From NCBI RefSeq assembly GCF_027923225.1, contig NZ_BSDI01000030.1, positions 91,198 to 155,197 of the forward strand: 64,000 nt of DNA, in the 5' to 3' direction. Below are positions 24,731-33,723 of the stretch, in pieces (within the stretch, counting starts at the first letter, position 1; each line of letters opens with the position of its first letter). The notes beneath the pieces were generated by a model. It worked only from the letters and a program-made list of their open reading frames with translations, was not told where the DNA came from and searched no databases. Both the position numbers and the translations under genes were made by a program. The stretch comes from Phytohabitans aurantiacus (GTDB lineage: Bacteria > Actinomycetota > Actinomycetes > Mycobacteriales > Micromonosporaceae).

Positions 24731-27700
24731 TTAGGAGGCTAAAGGCGCGTAGCGGGGGTGGGTGCCGGCCTCGGCCAAGCGGAGCAGGCCGGGGGCGCGG
24801 TTGCGGTGGGCGAATGCCCGTACCTCGCCCAGCGCCGCATCCGCCCCAGCCCGATCGCCAGCGCGCCGCAGCTCACCCACCGCCAGCGTCAAGGCGAGTA
24901 CCCGGTCGGTCGCGTCGGGGATGCCGGCGTAGATCTCGGCCGCCGCCAGGTATCCCGCCGCGTTGGCAGCGAGGGTGTGGCGGGCCGCGTCGACCCAGGG
25001 GGTGCGGTGGCGCACTTCGGCCAGCATGCCGGCGACCCGGGCGGTGGCGTCGGCGCCGGTCAGTACCGCCGCGTACGCCGCCGCCGTCACCCACTCGCCG
25101 CTGGCCAGTACCGGGACGCGGCGCCACGAGTCGGCCAGCTCGGTCAGCAGGGTGCCCGCCTCGCGTCGCCGCCCCTGGAGTGCCCGGCACAGGGCGCCCA
25201 GCCCCAGCGCGGTCCAGTGTGGCCGGTGGAAGCCGCTGCCCCGGGCCGCTTCGAGCGTGGCGTCGACGTCGTCAGCGGTCTGGTCGCCGCGGAGCACCCG
25301 CAGGGCGGAGCGTAGCCCGCGTACCTGAATGTCCCAGCGGCCGCCCGGCGTGTCGAGGAAGGCGTCGGCGGCGGCCAGCAGGGCACCGAAGTCGCCCGCG
25401 AAGTATGCCCGCATGGCCTCACCGGAGTACCCGGTGGCGAGGGAAGCCCCGGAGGAGGAGCCGAGCAGCTCGTCGGAGCGGACCCAGTCGCCTTCCTCGC
25501 GCACCGCGTACGCGAGATTTTGCACGGCCCGGGGGAGTGCCCTCAGCCGCCGTTCCCGGCACAGCCGGGTGACCGCCCACAGCTCGTCGAGCCCGGCGGG
25601 GTCGCCGAGCTGGTAGCGCGCCATGGCGACCGTGATCCGCGCGTTGGCCAGTACCTCGGCGGCGTCCGGTGCGGGCAGCCGGGACGCTATCTCGACGGCC
25701 GCGCCGGCGGCGGCGATGGCTGGTTCGCCCTCGTAGTTGAGCATGTGCGAGCGGCCCAGCTCGGCGTACGCGTCGGCCTTCTCCACGGTGTCGGGCAGGC
25801 TGTCGAACAGCTCGACCGCCCGGTCCAGGCAGGACAGTGCCGCGGGCCGGTCGGCGCGCAGCCAGGCGGCCTGGCCGAGCAGTGTCCACGCGCGGGCGGC
25901 GCCGGCGTGGTCGCCGGCGGCGAGGAGGCGGCCGGCGAGGTCGGTGAGGCCGTCGGTGGCGTCCAGATGCCCGTCGCGGCGGAACGCGATCTCGGTGGCC
26001 AGCAGGTCGAGCCGCAGGTCGTCACCGGCGTCCGGGAGCGCGAGTGCCCGTTCGGCGTGGCCGCCGGCTGCGTCCAGGGCGTGCAGCGCGTACGCCCGGC
26101 GGGCCGCCCGGTGCAGCGCGTCGCGGGCGGCGGCGGCGTACCGCCCAGCGGGCAGTCCCAGCGCCTGAGCGGTCGCGTGGGCGGCCCAGCGGTGGTGGGT
26201 GAGCACCTCGGCCAGGTCGGTGTCGCGGGTGCCGGAGAGCGCGTCGAGCCAGTCGGCGGTGCGCTCGTGGCGGGCGACGCGTTCGGTGCGGGGGAGCCGC
26301 TGGTAGCAGACGTCTCGCACGAGCACGTGCCGGAACCGGAACTCGGGTTGCCCGGCGATCGTCGACTCGGGCAGCTCGTGTACGAAATCGCGTTGCGCCA
26401 GGCGACGCAGCGAGCGCTCGACCAGTTCGACCGGCTGCCCGAGCGAGGCGGCGACCGCGCCCGGCCAGAAGTGGCTGCCCACGACGGCGGCCGCGAGCAG
26501 CACCGCCCGGTCGGTGCTGTCGAGCAGGTCGACCCGGTTGGCGATGATCGCGTGTACCCCGTCGGGCATCGGCAGGTCGCGCGTCTTGTCCAGCGACCAC
26601 CCCCGCCCGGACTGGCGCAGCGCGCCCTGCTCGATGAGCATCCGCACGAACTCGTGCGCGTAGAGCGGGTTGCCGTCGGCCACCTCGATGAGCCGGTGCA
26701 GCATGTCGGCCGCGAACGCCGGCTGCCCGAACAGGTGCCCGTAGATCGCCGCGATCCCGGAGTCGCGCAGCGGCGGCAGCGTGATGCTGAGCGCCCCGGC
26801 CATCGTGCGCGCCCATGCCGGTGCGTGGTCGGCCAGCTCGGGGCGCGCGGTGCACAGGATCATCAGCGGGGCGTCGCGGGCGGCTCCGGCGAGCAGGTCG
26901 AGGAAGCGCAGCATGGTCTCGTCGGCCCAGTGCAGGTCTTCGAAGACCAGTACCGTCGGCCGCCGCGCGGCCAGCGCGACCAGGAAACGCCGCCACGCGG
27001 ACTCGGCCTCTTCCGCGGGTGTGCGGGCGTTGTCGAGGTCGACCCGGCTCGGCCCGCCGCGCAGGCCGACGAGCGGGCGCAGCGCACCCACCAGGCGCTC
27101 GGCCTCCGCGGGGGGCACGAGTTCGCGTACCGTCGCCGCCAGCCGCCGCTCGGCGGTGGGCGCGGGATCGGTGTCGAGGATGCCGGCCTCGGCCTTGACG
27201 ATGTCGGCGAGCGCGGCGAAGGTGACGTTCTCCCCGAACGGGGGACAGTGGCCCACGTGCCACGTGACCGGCTCGGTGACCAGGCCGCGCAGCTCGTGCA
27301 CGAGACGGCTCTTGCCGATCCCCGCCTGCCCGAAGACGGTGACAAGCTGCGGCGTGCGGTCGCGCAGCGCCCGGTGCAGGGCGTTGCTGAGCAGGCCGAC
27401 CTCGTGCTCGCGACCGGTGAGCGGGGTGGCGCCGGCCGAGCGGTCCGGCCCGGGGCGGCGCAGCGGCGCCTCGGCGAGCCAGACCTCGGTGGGCGCCGAG
27501 CGCCCGCGCAGCGTCACCGGTTCCTGCGCGGCGTACCTGATGCGCGACCGGGTCAGGGCGTGCGTGGTGCCGCAGACCAGTACGCCGCCGGGCGGCGCGA
27601 TGGACTGCATCCGGGAGGCGGTGTTGACCACGTCGCCGGCCACGATCGCCTGGCCGCCGTCGCGGGCGGCGGCCACGTCGACGAGGGCCTCGCCGGTCGC

Positions 27701-28219
27701 GACACCGACCCGGAAGCGCAGGTCGCCGGCGCCCGGCGGAGCGAACCGCGCCAGCACCCGCTGCAGCTCCAGACCGGCCCGTACGCAGCGCAGCGCGTCG
27801 GTTTCGGTGGCCACCGGCGCACCGAAGAGCGCCATCACGGCGTCACCGATGTACTTCTCGACGACTCCGCCGTACTGCCCGATGACCCGGCGGGCGGCGG
27901 AGAAGAAGCCGATCTGCAGGCCGCGCACCTGCTCCGGGTCGGCCCGCTCCACGTACGGCGTGAAATCGATCAGGTCGACGAAGAGCACGCTGATGCGGCG
28001 GCGGTCCTCCTGCGGTACCGGTGCGGCTGGCGTGCCGTGCAACGCGGCGCCGCATCCCGTGCAGAAGGCCGTCACTGCGGCATGCTGCCGCCCGCATCGC
28101 GGGCAGGCGGCCGGAAGCTCGGCGCCGCAGGCCGCGCAGAAACGGTCATCGAGTGCGGCTGCCCGGGCACACCGGGGACATGGGGCGGTGATGCCGTCCT
28201 CCTGAGGTGGGGGCTGCAC
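24731..28219 (-). CDS. Zinc-ribbon / adenylyl cyclase / AAA ATPase / TPR signalling protein
   Basis: A 1162-residue multidomain protein. The N-terminus has two zinc-ribbon pairs (CPRC, CAAC, CPRC, CTGC). A class III nucleotidyl cyclase domain follows: SVLFVDLIDFT and YIGDAVMALFG give both metal Asp residues, EKYIGD the adenine Lys, and GDVVNTASRM the Asp, Asn and Arg, so catalysis should be intact. The AAA module has Walker A GQAGIGKSRLV and Walker B VLVFEDLHWAD. The rest is helical TPR-like repeats, with no LuxR DNA-binding end. The GTG at 28219 is tentative; a TTG at 28231 is in frame. It lies downstream of a Crp/Fnr gene, and may make its ligand cAMP. Confidence 0.88.
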   Translation of the reverse strand: MQPPPQEDGITAPCPRCARAAALDDRFCAACGAELPAACPRCGRQHAAVTAFCTGCGAALHGTPAAPVPQEDRRRISVLFVDLIDFTPYVERADPEQVRGLQIGFFSAARRVIGQYGGVVEKYIGDAVMALFGAPVATETDALRCVRAGLELQRVLARFAPPGAGDLRFRVGVATGEALVDVAAARDGGQAIVAGDVVNTASRMQSIAPPGGVLVCGTTHALTRSRIRYAAQEPVTLRGRSAPTEVWLAEAPLRRPGPDRSAGATPLTGREHEVGLLSNALHRALRDRTPQLVTVFGQAGIGKSRLVHELRGLVTEPVTWHVGHCPPFGENVTFAALADIVKAEAGILDTDPAPTAERRLAATVRELVPPAEAERLVGALRPLVGLRGGPSRVDLDNARTPAEEAESAWRRFLVALAARRPTVLVFEDLHWADETMLRFLDLLAGAARDAPLMILCTARPELADHAPAWARTMAGALSITLPPLRDSGIAAIYGHLFGQPAFAADMLHRLIEVADGNPLYAHEFVRMLIEQGALRQSGRGWSLDKTRDLPMPDGVHAIIANRVDLLDSTDRAVLLAAAVVGSHFWPGAVAASLGQPVELVERSLRRLAQRDFVHELPESTIAGQPEFRFRHVLVRDVCYQRLPRTERVARHERTADWLDALSGTRDTDLAEVLTHHRWAAHATAQALGLPAGRYAAAARDALHRAARRAYALHALDAAGGHAERALALPDAGDDLRLDLLATEIAFRRDGHLDATDGLTDLAGRLLAAGDHAGAARAWTLLGQAAWLRADRPAALSCLDRAVELFDSLPDTVEKADAYAELGRSHMLNYEGEPAIAAAGAAVEIASRLPAPDAAEVLANARITVAMARYQLGDPAGLDELWAVTRLCRERRLRALPRAVQNLAYAVREEGDWVRSDELLGSSSGASLATGYSGEAMRAYFAGDFGALLAAADAFLDTPGGRWDIQVRGLRSALRVLRGDQTADDVDATLEAARGSGFHRPHWTALGLGALCRALQGRRREAGTLLTELADSWRRVPVLASGEWVTAAAYAAVLTGADATARVAGMLAEVRHRTPWVDAARHTLAANAAGYLAAAEIYAGIPDATDRVLALTLAVGELRRAGDRAGADAALGEVRAFAHRNRAPGLLRLAEAGTHPRYAPLAS

Positions 28220-28305
28220 AATCGCCGGCAACTCTGCCGAATACCGAGTATCGCGCCCCCGCCGACCGCCCGGAAGCGGGTGGACGGCCGAATCCTGGTT
28301 GCCGG

Positions 28306-28998
28306 CTAGCGGTCGGCCATGCCCGCCCGTCGGCGTAGTGCGGCCACGTCGGTGACCACGATCCGGCGACCTTCGGTGCGCAGCCAGCCCCGGCTGGCGA
28401 AGGAGCCGATCGCCTGATTGACGCTCTGCCTTGATCCGCCGGCCATCTCGGCGAGCTGGCTCTGGTTCAGCTCGATGGTGATCATCGGGGCCTGGCTCTC
28501 GCCGGCGAGGCGGACGAGGGTCTTGGCGACCCGGCCGGGCAGGTCGAGGAAGACGTGGTCGGCGTTCTGCTCGGTCAGGCGCCGGATCAGCGCGCCCAGC
28601 GAGCGCATGACGGCGTCGAGGATGCGCGGGTTGGAGTGCACGAGCTCCATGAAGGCGTGGCGGGACAGCGCGAGCGCGGTGCAGTCCTCAATGGCCTCGG
28701 CGGACGCCGACCGGGTCGAAGCGTCCAGAAGGGACACTTCGCCGAGGACGTCGGGCGGGCGGATCACGTGCAGCACGGCGCGCTCGCCCGTGGGCGAGGT
28801 GCGGAACACCGCCACCGCGCCACGGCGCAGCACGATCAGCGACTCGCCGGGATCGTTCTCGACGAACAGCAGCTGGCCCTTGCGGTATGTGCGCGGAACC
28901 GCGGCCGCGATGACACGCTGCCGTACCTCCGGCTCAAGGCCGGCGAACATCTCGACTCCCGTGAGCGCGTCGCCGGGTTCCGGCAAGCGTCCCTCCAC
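28306..28998 (-). CDS. Crp/Fnr-family transcriptional regulator
   Basis: A 230-residue regulator with an N-terminal cyclic-nucleotide-binding beta-roll (FVENDPGESLIVLRRGAVAVF, GERAVLHVIRPPDVLGEVSLLD) and a C-terminal helix-turn-helix (LNQSQLAEMAGGSRQSVNQAI). The phosphate-cassette region PPDVLGEVSLL lacks the usual Arg-Ser of strong cAMP binders at the exact positions I can align, so ligand identity is open. GTG at 28998 is preceded by GGGGAGGGG; a start at 29070 would add an unusual 24-residue extension. It is upstream of the cyclase-AAA gene on the same strand with an 86-nt gap to the chosen start. Confidence 0.85.
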   Translation of the reverse strand: MEGRLPEPGDALTGVEMFAGLEPEVRQRVIAAAVPRTYRKGQLLFVENDPGESLIVLRRGAVAVFRTSPTGERAVLHVIRPPDVLGEVSLLDASTRSASAEAIEDCTALALSRHAFMELVHSNPRILDAVMRSLGALIRRLTEQNADHVFLDLPGRVAKTLVRLAGESQAPMITIELNQSQLAEMAGGSRQSVNQAIGSFASRGWLRTEGRRIVVTDVAALRRRAGMADR

Positions 28999-29352
28999 GG
29001 TCCAACCCCTCCCCGGTAAGGACCATATTCCCGTCTCGTCCGATAGGGCCGGCAGAAACAGGTCGAACACACAACAATCACCGCCGATGGCGGACCTGTC
29101 AACTCCAGATCATGGCCCGCGTGTCGGGTGAAGTACACCCCGGCAATCGCATCGGTGACAGTTATGTGTCCACCTTAAGGGCAGGCTTGCCAGTAGATCT
29201 GCTGGCGGCGGGGATGTATCACGGGGGCATCAGCGATCTCGGCGGCAAGGCGCTGCACCGGAGCCGGCCGGAGAAAGGGTGGGGGCATGCTTTCTCCGGC
29301 CGGTTGCCGCTTTTAACGGACGCCTCGCCGGAAGCCCGGCATAATCGCCGGA
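28999..29352. other. Intergenic region between divergent genes
   Basis: Holds the promoters of the Crp-like gene (leftward) and the phosphotransferase-like gene (rightward). A small palindrome GGGTGAAGTACACCC is at 29127-29141. I see no convincing gene and no clear Crp-type site. Confidence 0.4.
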
Positions 29353-30225
29353 GTGGCATTTGTCGACCCCGTTGGCGCGGCGATCCGCAGGGTGTGGCAC
29401 ATCAATCCGGACTCGGTCGAGCCGTTGTCCCATGGCCTGCAGACCACCGCGTGGCTCGTGACCGCTGGCAGCGAGCGCTTCGTGGCCAAGCTGGCCCGAG
29501 CCGACGACCGGGCCCAGTTCCAGGCCGGTCTGGCGGCCGCGGAGCACCTGCGGGCCCGGGGCGTAGACGTCGGCATCCCCTTGCGTACCGCCGACGGCGC
29601 ACTGTGCGCGGACACCGACGATGGGGTACTGGCACTGCTGCACGCCGTACCGGGCCGGCCGCTCGACGGCGCCGACCACCTCGACCAGCAGTGGTGGGGT
29701 GATCACCTGGGCAGGGTCCACCGGATGGGAGACGGCTTCACTCATCCGGGTGTCACTCCATGGCACTGGCTCCGGCCGGACGCGGATCACCTGGACGTGG
29801 AGCCGTGGCTGCGGCCCGCGGTCGCCGAGGCGGTGGCCGCCATGACCAAGCTGTGCGTGACCGACCGCCTCACGTTCGGGGTACTGCACGGCGACCCGAT
29901 GCCCCGGGCGTTCGTGATGAACATCGAGACCGGGCGCACCGGCCTACTGGAGTGGGGCGCCGCCGCGTCCGGCCCGCTGGCGTACGACGTCGCGGCCGCC
30001 GCCCTGTACGCGGGCGGGGTGCCGGCGGCGGGCGACCTGCTGGAGGCGTACACCGCGACCGCGCCGGTGACCAGGGAAGAGCTGGACGCCGCGCTGCCGG
30101 TGATGCTGCGCTTCCGGTGGGCGGTGAAGGCCGACTGGCACGCGCGCGCCGTAGACACCGGTGGCGCCGCCGAGGGCTGCCATCTGGAGGGGCTGCGCCG
30201 CGCTCAGGAGGCCCTGGCAGGATAG
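29353..30225 (+). CDS. Aminoglycoside-phosphotransferase-fold protein, degenerate active site
   Basis: A 290-residue kinase-like protein of the APH/choline kinase fold. The ATP Lys is in ERFVAKLARA; the catalytic loop reads LHGDPMPRAFVMN, where HGD keeps the catalytic Asp but the usual metal Asn at +5 is absent; the metal-binding I-D-W motif reads LLEWGAA with Glu for Asp. These changes suggest altered or lost phosphotransfer. The GTG start at 29353 gives MAFVDPVGAA. The RNase AS gene starts 7 nt after the stop. It may act on a small hydroxylated molecule; antibiotic resistance should not be assumed. Confidence 0.75.
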   Translation: MAFVDPVGAAIRRVWHINPDSVEPLSHGLQTTAWLVTAGSERFVAKLARADDRAQFQAGLAAAEHLRARGVDVGIPLRTADGALCADTDDGVLALLHAVPGRPLDGADHLDQQWWGDHLGRVHRMGDGFTHPGVTPWHWLRPDADHLDVEPWLRPAVAEAVAAMTKLCVTDRLTFGVLHGDPMPRAFVMNIETGRTGLLEWGAAASGPLAYDVAAAALYAGGVPAAGDLLEAYTATAPVTREELDAALPVMLRFRWAVKADWHARAVDTGGAAEGCHLEGLRRAQEALAG

Positions 30226-30232
30226 TCCCCCG

Positions 30233-30724
30233 ATGGTCTACCGCTATTTCTACGACTGTGAATTCATCGAGGACGGCCACGTGGTCGACCTCGTGTCGAT
30301 CGGCGTCGTCGACGAGTACGGCCGGGAGTTCTACGCGGTCTCGACGGAGTTCGACGGTGCCAAGGCGGTGCCCTGGGTCAGGCGCAACGTGCTCGACCGG
30401 CTGCCGTCCCCATCCGACCGTGCGTGGCGCTCGCGCGAACGCATCCGCGACGACCTGTACGAGTTTCTCATGGAGCCGGTGCGTGGCCGGCCGAACGAGA
30501 AGCTGGAGCTGTGGGCCTGGTACGCCGCGTACGACCACGTGGCTCTCGCCCAGCTCTGGGGACCGATGCCGGCGCTGCCGCGCGAGATACCCCGGTTCAC
30601 CAAAGACCTGCGCCAGCGCTGGGACGACGTGGGCCGCCCGCCGCTTCCGAACGCCGAAGCGGACCGCCACGACGCCCTGGTAGACGCCCGTCACAACCTC
30701 GCCCGCTGGCGCGCGATGAGCTGA
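30233..30724 (+). CDS. 3'-5' exoribonuclease (RNase AS type)
   Basis: DEDD-family exoribonuclease of 163 residues related to mycobacterial RNase AS, which trims adenylate-rich RNA 3' ends. YRYFYDCEFIEDG gives the first Asp-Glu, ELWAWYAAYDHV the third acidic residue, and RHDALVDARHN the final His-Asp pair. The size is typical. It starts 7 nt after the phosphotransferase-like gene and probably shares its transcript. Confidence 0.88.
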   Translation: MVYRYFYDCEFIEDGHVVDLVSIGVVDEYGREFYAVSTEFDGAKAVPWVRRNVLDRLPSPSDRAWRSRERIRDDLYEFLMEPVRGRPNEKLELWAWYAAYDHVALAQLWGPMPALPREIPRFTKDLRQRWDDVGRPPLPNAEADRHDALVDARHNLARWRAMS

Positions 30725-30843
30725 ACCCGGCCACCCGGCGTTCAGATGAGGCGACTACAGTGCGCAATTGACGGCTCCGCCCCGGGCCGGCAACGACGCC
30801 GACGGGCAACTTTCGTTTCACAATCAGCAGGAGGATTGAGGAC

Positions 30844-31872
30844 ATGCGTATCGGCGTGCTCACCGGCGGCGGTGACTGCCCAGGTCTGAACGCGGTGATC
30901 CGCGCGGTTGTGCGTAAGGGCGTCGCCACCTACGGGCACGAGTTTGTCGGTTTCCGTGACGGGTGGCGCGGTCCGCTGGAGGGCATCAGCAAGCCCCTCG
31001 GCATCGCGGAGGTCCGCGGCATCCTGCCGCGCGGCGGCACCATCCTCGGCTCCTCGCGCACCAACCCGTTCAAGATCGACGGGGGCGTTGAGAAGATCAA
31101 GGAGAACCTCGCCAACCTCGGTGTCGACGCGCTCGTCGCCATCGGTGGCGAAGACACCCTCGGCGTCGCCACCAAGCTCGACGAGCTCGGCGTCAAGGTC
31201 GTCGGCGTGCCGAAGACCATCGACAACGACCTCAACGCGACCGACTACACGTTCGGCTTCGACACTGCGGTCAACATCGCGATGGAGGCCATCGACCGGC
31301 TGCACACCACGGCCGAGAGCCACCACCGCACGCTGGTCGTCGAGGTCATGGGCCGGCACGCCGGCTGGATCGCCCTGCACGCCGGCATCGCCGGTGGCGC
31401 CAACGTGATCCTGCTGCCCGAGCGGCAGTTCGACATCGACCAGGTCGCCCAGTACGTCGAGAAGCGCTTCCAGCACCAGTACTCGCCGATCATCGTGGTC
31501 GCCGAGGGTGCCCAGCCGCTCGACGGCCAGATGGTGCTGCACAACCAGGAGCTGGACTCCTTCGGGCACGTGCGCCTCGGCGGCATCGGCCAGTGGCTGG
31601 CCGAGCAGCTGGAGACCAAGACCGGCAAGGAGGCCCGCACGGTCGTGCTCGGCCACATCCAGCGCGGCGGCACGCCCACCGCGTTCGACCGGGTGCTGTC
31701 GACCCGCTTCGGCCTCCAGGCCATCGACGCGGTGCACGAGGGCGACTTCGGCAAGATGATGGCCCTGCGGGGCACCGACATCGTCCGGGTGCCGCTCAAG
31801 GAGGGCACGGGCGAGCTCAAGACCGTCCCGATCGAGCGGTACACCGAGGCTGAGGTCTTCTTCGGCAGCTGA
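30844..31872 (+). CDS. 6-phosphofructokinase, probably diphosphate-dependent
   Basis: Phosphofructokinase of 342 residues catalysing fructose 6-phosphate to fructose 1,6-bisphosphate. LTGGGDCPGLNAVIR binds the phosphoryl donor and TIDNDL holds the catalytic Asp. At the donor-determining positions it reads GGEDTLG (Asp where ATP enzymes have Gly) and VPKTIDND (Lys where ATP enzymes have Gly), the combination of PPi-dependent enzymes such as that of Amycolatopsis methanolica. So reversible, PPi-dependent activity is predicted. AGGAGGATTGAGGAC precedes the ATG. It is followed by proC after 57 nt. Confidence 0.92.
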   Translation: MRIGVLTGGGDCPGLNAVIRAVVRKGVATYGHEFVGFRDGWRGPLEGISKPLGIAEVRGILPRGGTILGSSRTNPFKIDGGVEKIKENLANLGVDALVAIGGEDTLGVATKLDELGVKVVGVPKTIDNDLNATDYTFGFDTAVNIAMEAIDRLHTTAESHHRTLVVEVMGRHAGWIALHAGIAGGANVILLPERQFDIDQVAQYVEKRFQHQYSPIIVVAEGAQPLDGQMVLHNQELDSFGHVRLGGIGQWLAEQLETKTGKEARTVVLGHIQRGGTPTAFDRVLSTRFGLQAIDAVHEGDFGKMMALRGTDIVRVPLKEGTGELKTVPIERYTEAEVFFGS

Positions 31873-31929
31873 CGCTGGTCCCGCGCCGGCTCGTGAGGGC
31901 CGGCGCGGCCACCGCGAGAGGATTTGGGT

Positions 31930-32748
31930 ATGGCGGCGGGCGTACACACGGTTGCGGTGATCGGCACCGGCAAGATCGGCGAGCTGATGCTCTCCGGCCT
32001 GCTGCGGGCCGGTTGGCCCGCCGGCAAGCTGATGGCCACGGCCCGGCGCCAGGCCCGCGCGGAGGAGCTTTCGCAGCGGTACGGCATCCGCGTGGTCGAC
32101 AATCTCACGGCCGTGGCGGAGGCGGAGGTACTGGCCATCGCCGTCAAGCCGCAGGACGCGGCCACTCTCCTCGACGACATCGGCGCGAAGGTACCGGCCG
32201 ACAAGCTCGTGATCTCGCTCTGTGCCGGCCTGCCCACCAGCTTCTTCGGCCGGCGGCTGCCCGAGGGCACCCCGGTCGTCCGGGTGATGACCAACACGCC
32301 GGCCCTGGTCGATGAGGCGATGACCGCGATCTCGGCCGGCCCGCACGCCACGGTGTCGCACCTCGCGCTCGCCGAAGAGATGTTCAAGCCCCTGGGCGCC
32401 ACGATCCGGGTGCCCGAGTCGCAGCAGGACGCGGTGACCGCGCTGTCCGGCTCCGGCCCGGCGTACTTCTACCTACTCGTCGAGGCCATGATCGACGCGG
32501 GCATCCTGCTCGGCCTGCCGCGGCAGGTGGCGCACGACCTGATCGTGCAGACCGCGATCGGTTCGGCCGTCATGCTGCGCGATTCCGGGGAGCACCCGGT
32601 GACCTTGCGTGAGGCGGTCACCTCGCCGGCGGGCACGACGATCTCCGCCATTCGTGAACTTGAAAACCACGGGGTACGAGCGGCGCTGCTCGCAGCACTG
32701 GAGGCCGCACGGGACCGCGCGAGGGAACTCGCGGACCAGAATAAATAG
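31930..32748 (+). CDS. proC: Pyrroline-5-carboxylate reductase
   Basis: Last step of proline biosynthesis: NAD(P)H reduction of 1-pyrroline-5-carboxylate. 272 residues. TVAVIGTGKIGELML is the Rossmann motif, AVKPQDA the conserved core, and the C-terminal signature is GSGPAYFYLLVEAM with LREAVTSPAGTT. I chose the ATG at 31930 after GAGAGGATTTGGG; a TTG two codons upstream is less likely. Confidence 0.94.
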   Translation: MAAGVHTVAVIGTGKIGELMLSGLLRAGWPAGKLMATARRQARAEELSQRYGIRVVDNLTAVAEAEVLAIAVKPQDAATLLDDIGAKVPADKLVISLCAGLPTSFFGRRLPEGTPVVRVMTNTPALVDEAMTAISAGPHATVSHLALAEEMFKPLGATIRVPESQQDAVTALSGSGPAYFYLLVEAMIDAGILLGLPRQVAHDLIVQTAIGSAVMLRDSGEHPVTLREAVTSPAGTTISAIRELENHGVRAALLAALEAARDRARELADQNK

Positions 32749-32842
32749 GATTCACTCACGCGTTCATCCCTTCCCGGGCCTGCCGAAATCCCCGTACCTT
32801 CGTAACAGGGAGTAATGGCAACGGCACTCTGGGAGGTACGAC

Positions 32843-33217
32843 ATGCGACGTCTCGCGGTAGTCCTCGGCGGTGCGGCAGCGGTGCTCTGGGTCGCGGCAC
32901 CCGCGTCCGCCTTCGCTCACGACAAGGTCGCCAACCCGTACCTGCACACCGCGCTCGACGTGCTCGTGCTCGCCGTGGTGACCGCGCCCGTGTGGACGGC
33001 GTACCTCTGGGGTGGGCGGCGCCGGGCACTGCTGATGGCGCTGGTAGGACTGGTACAGGTGCCGGTCGCCGTGATCGGGTTCGTGCCCATCGTCGATCCG
33101 CTCGTCCACCTGGTCGCGTTCCTGACCGCCCTCGGCCTGACGGCCGCCTCCCTGATCTACGTGCGCCGGTATGCGCCTTCCCCAGCGCCGGCGCAGGAGT
33201 CGGTGCGCCGGCTCTGA
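32843..33217 (+). CDS. Small exported or membrane protein
   Basis: 124 residues beginning with a signal-like segment MRRLAVVLGGAAAVLWVAAPASAFA, then two to three hydrophobic helices (TALDVLVLAVVTAPVWTAYLW, LMALVGLVQVPVAVIGFVPI, HLVAFLTALGLTAASLIYV). His and Asp occur near the first helix (FAHDKVANPYLH), which might bind a metal. No family is recognised. GGGAGG precedes the ATG. It faces the next gene tail to tail. Confidence 0.7.
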   Translation: MRRLAVVLGGAAAVLWVAAPASAFAHDKVANPYLHTALDVLVLAVVTAPVWTAYLWGGRRRALLMALVGLVQVPVAVIGFVPIVDPLVHLVAFLTALGLTAASLIYVRRYAPSPAPAQESVRRL

Positions 33218-33238
33218 CCCACCGGGGCGCACCCCGGT

Positions 33239-33691
33239 TCAGGACCCGCTGTCGGCCGCGCATGCGGCCGGCGGCGGCACGCCAAGCCCGCCGACCGCAG
33301 GGCGTGCCGCCGGTACCCGAACCGTGGCAGGTGCCCCAACAGACGGCGGGCTGGTCATCGGAGCGGCTGGGAGCACGTACCCGCCGAGCGTGAGGGCGGT
33401 GACCAGCCCGCCGTCGCACACTTTCGACACCGGGGGGCAGCCCGACAGGGGCGGCCCCCACGAGCCGTCCGCCTCCCGCAACGCCGTGTACCGGCAGTGC
33501 GCCTCGCCGACGTACCCCCAGGCCATGAACAGCTCCACCCCCGCGTAGCTGTAGAGCCCGACGGTGCTGGTCAGGCTCCCTTCCGGTCGGCGGTAAAACG
33601 CCCCCCGCAGGCCCGGTACGACGGTCCCGTCCAGGTCGACATCGTCGATCACCTTGTGGACCCGGTATTCCGACAAATCGGGCAGCAGCAT
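33239..33691 (-). CDS. Hypothetical protein with Ala/Pro-rich C-terminus
   Basis: 150 residues. The N-terminal 95 residues look like a folded domain (YRVHKVIDDVDLDGTVVPGL, FYRRPEGSLTSTVGLYSY, WGYVGEAHCRYTA) with three Cys; the rest is Pro/Ala-rich. No family is recognised. The coding frame has third-position GC bias like its neighbours, but the ribosome binding site is weak, so the start is uncertain. It is divergent from the DUF2203 gene 32 nt away. Confidence 0.5.
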   Translation of the reverse strand: MLLPDLSEYRVHKVIDDVDLDGTVVPGLRGAFYRRPEGSLTSTVGLYSYAGVELFMAWGYVGEAHCRYTALREADGSWGPPLSGCPPVSKVCDGGLVTALTLGGYVLPAAPMTSPPSVGAPATVRVPAARPAVGGLGVPPPAACAADSGS

Positions 33692-33723
33692 GCTCGTAAA
33701 ACGAATGCACCATACTGTCGGAT

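Noticed and set aside
25520..28309. Long open frame of 929 codons on the plus strand
   Set aside because: It is the complement of the cyclase-AAA gene; it has an odd composition rich in Gly, Arg and His and no domain, as often happens opposite GC-rich genes.
29127..29160. Crp-binding site upstream of the Crp-like gene
   Set aside because: The best candidate has poorly matching half-sites and wrong spacing, so I did not annotate it.
29353..30225. Aminoglycoside resistance gene
   Set aside because: The active-site motifs are degenerate and the neighbours are housekeeping genes; the fold alone does not show resistance.
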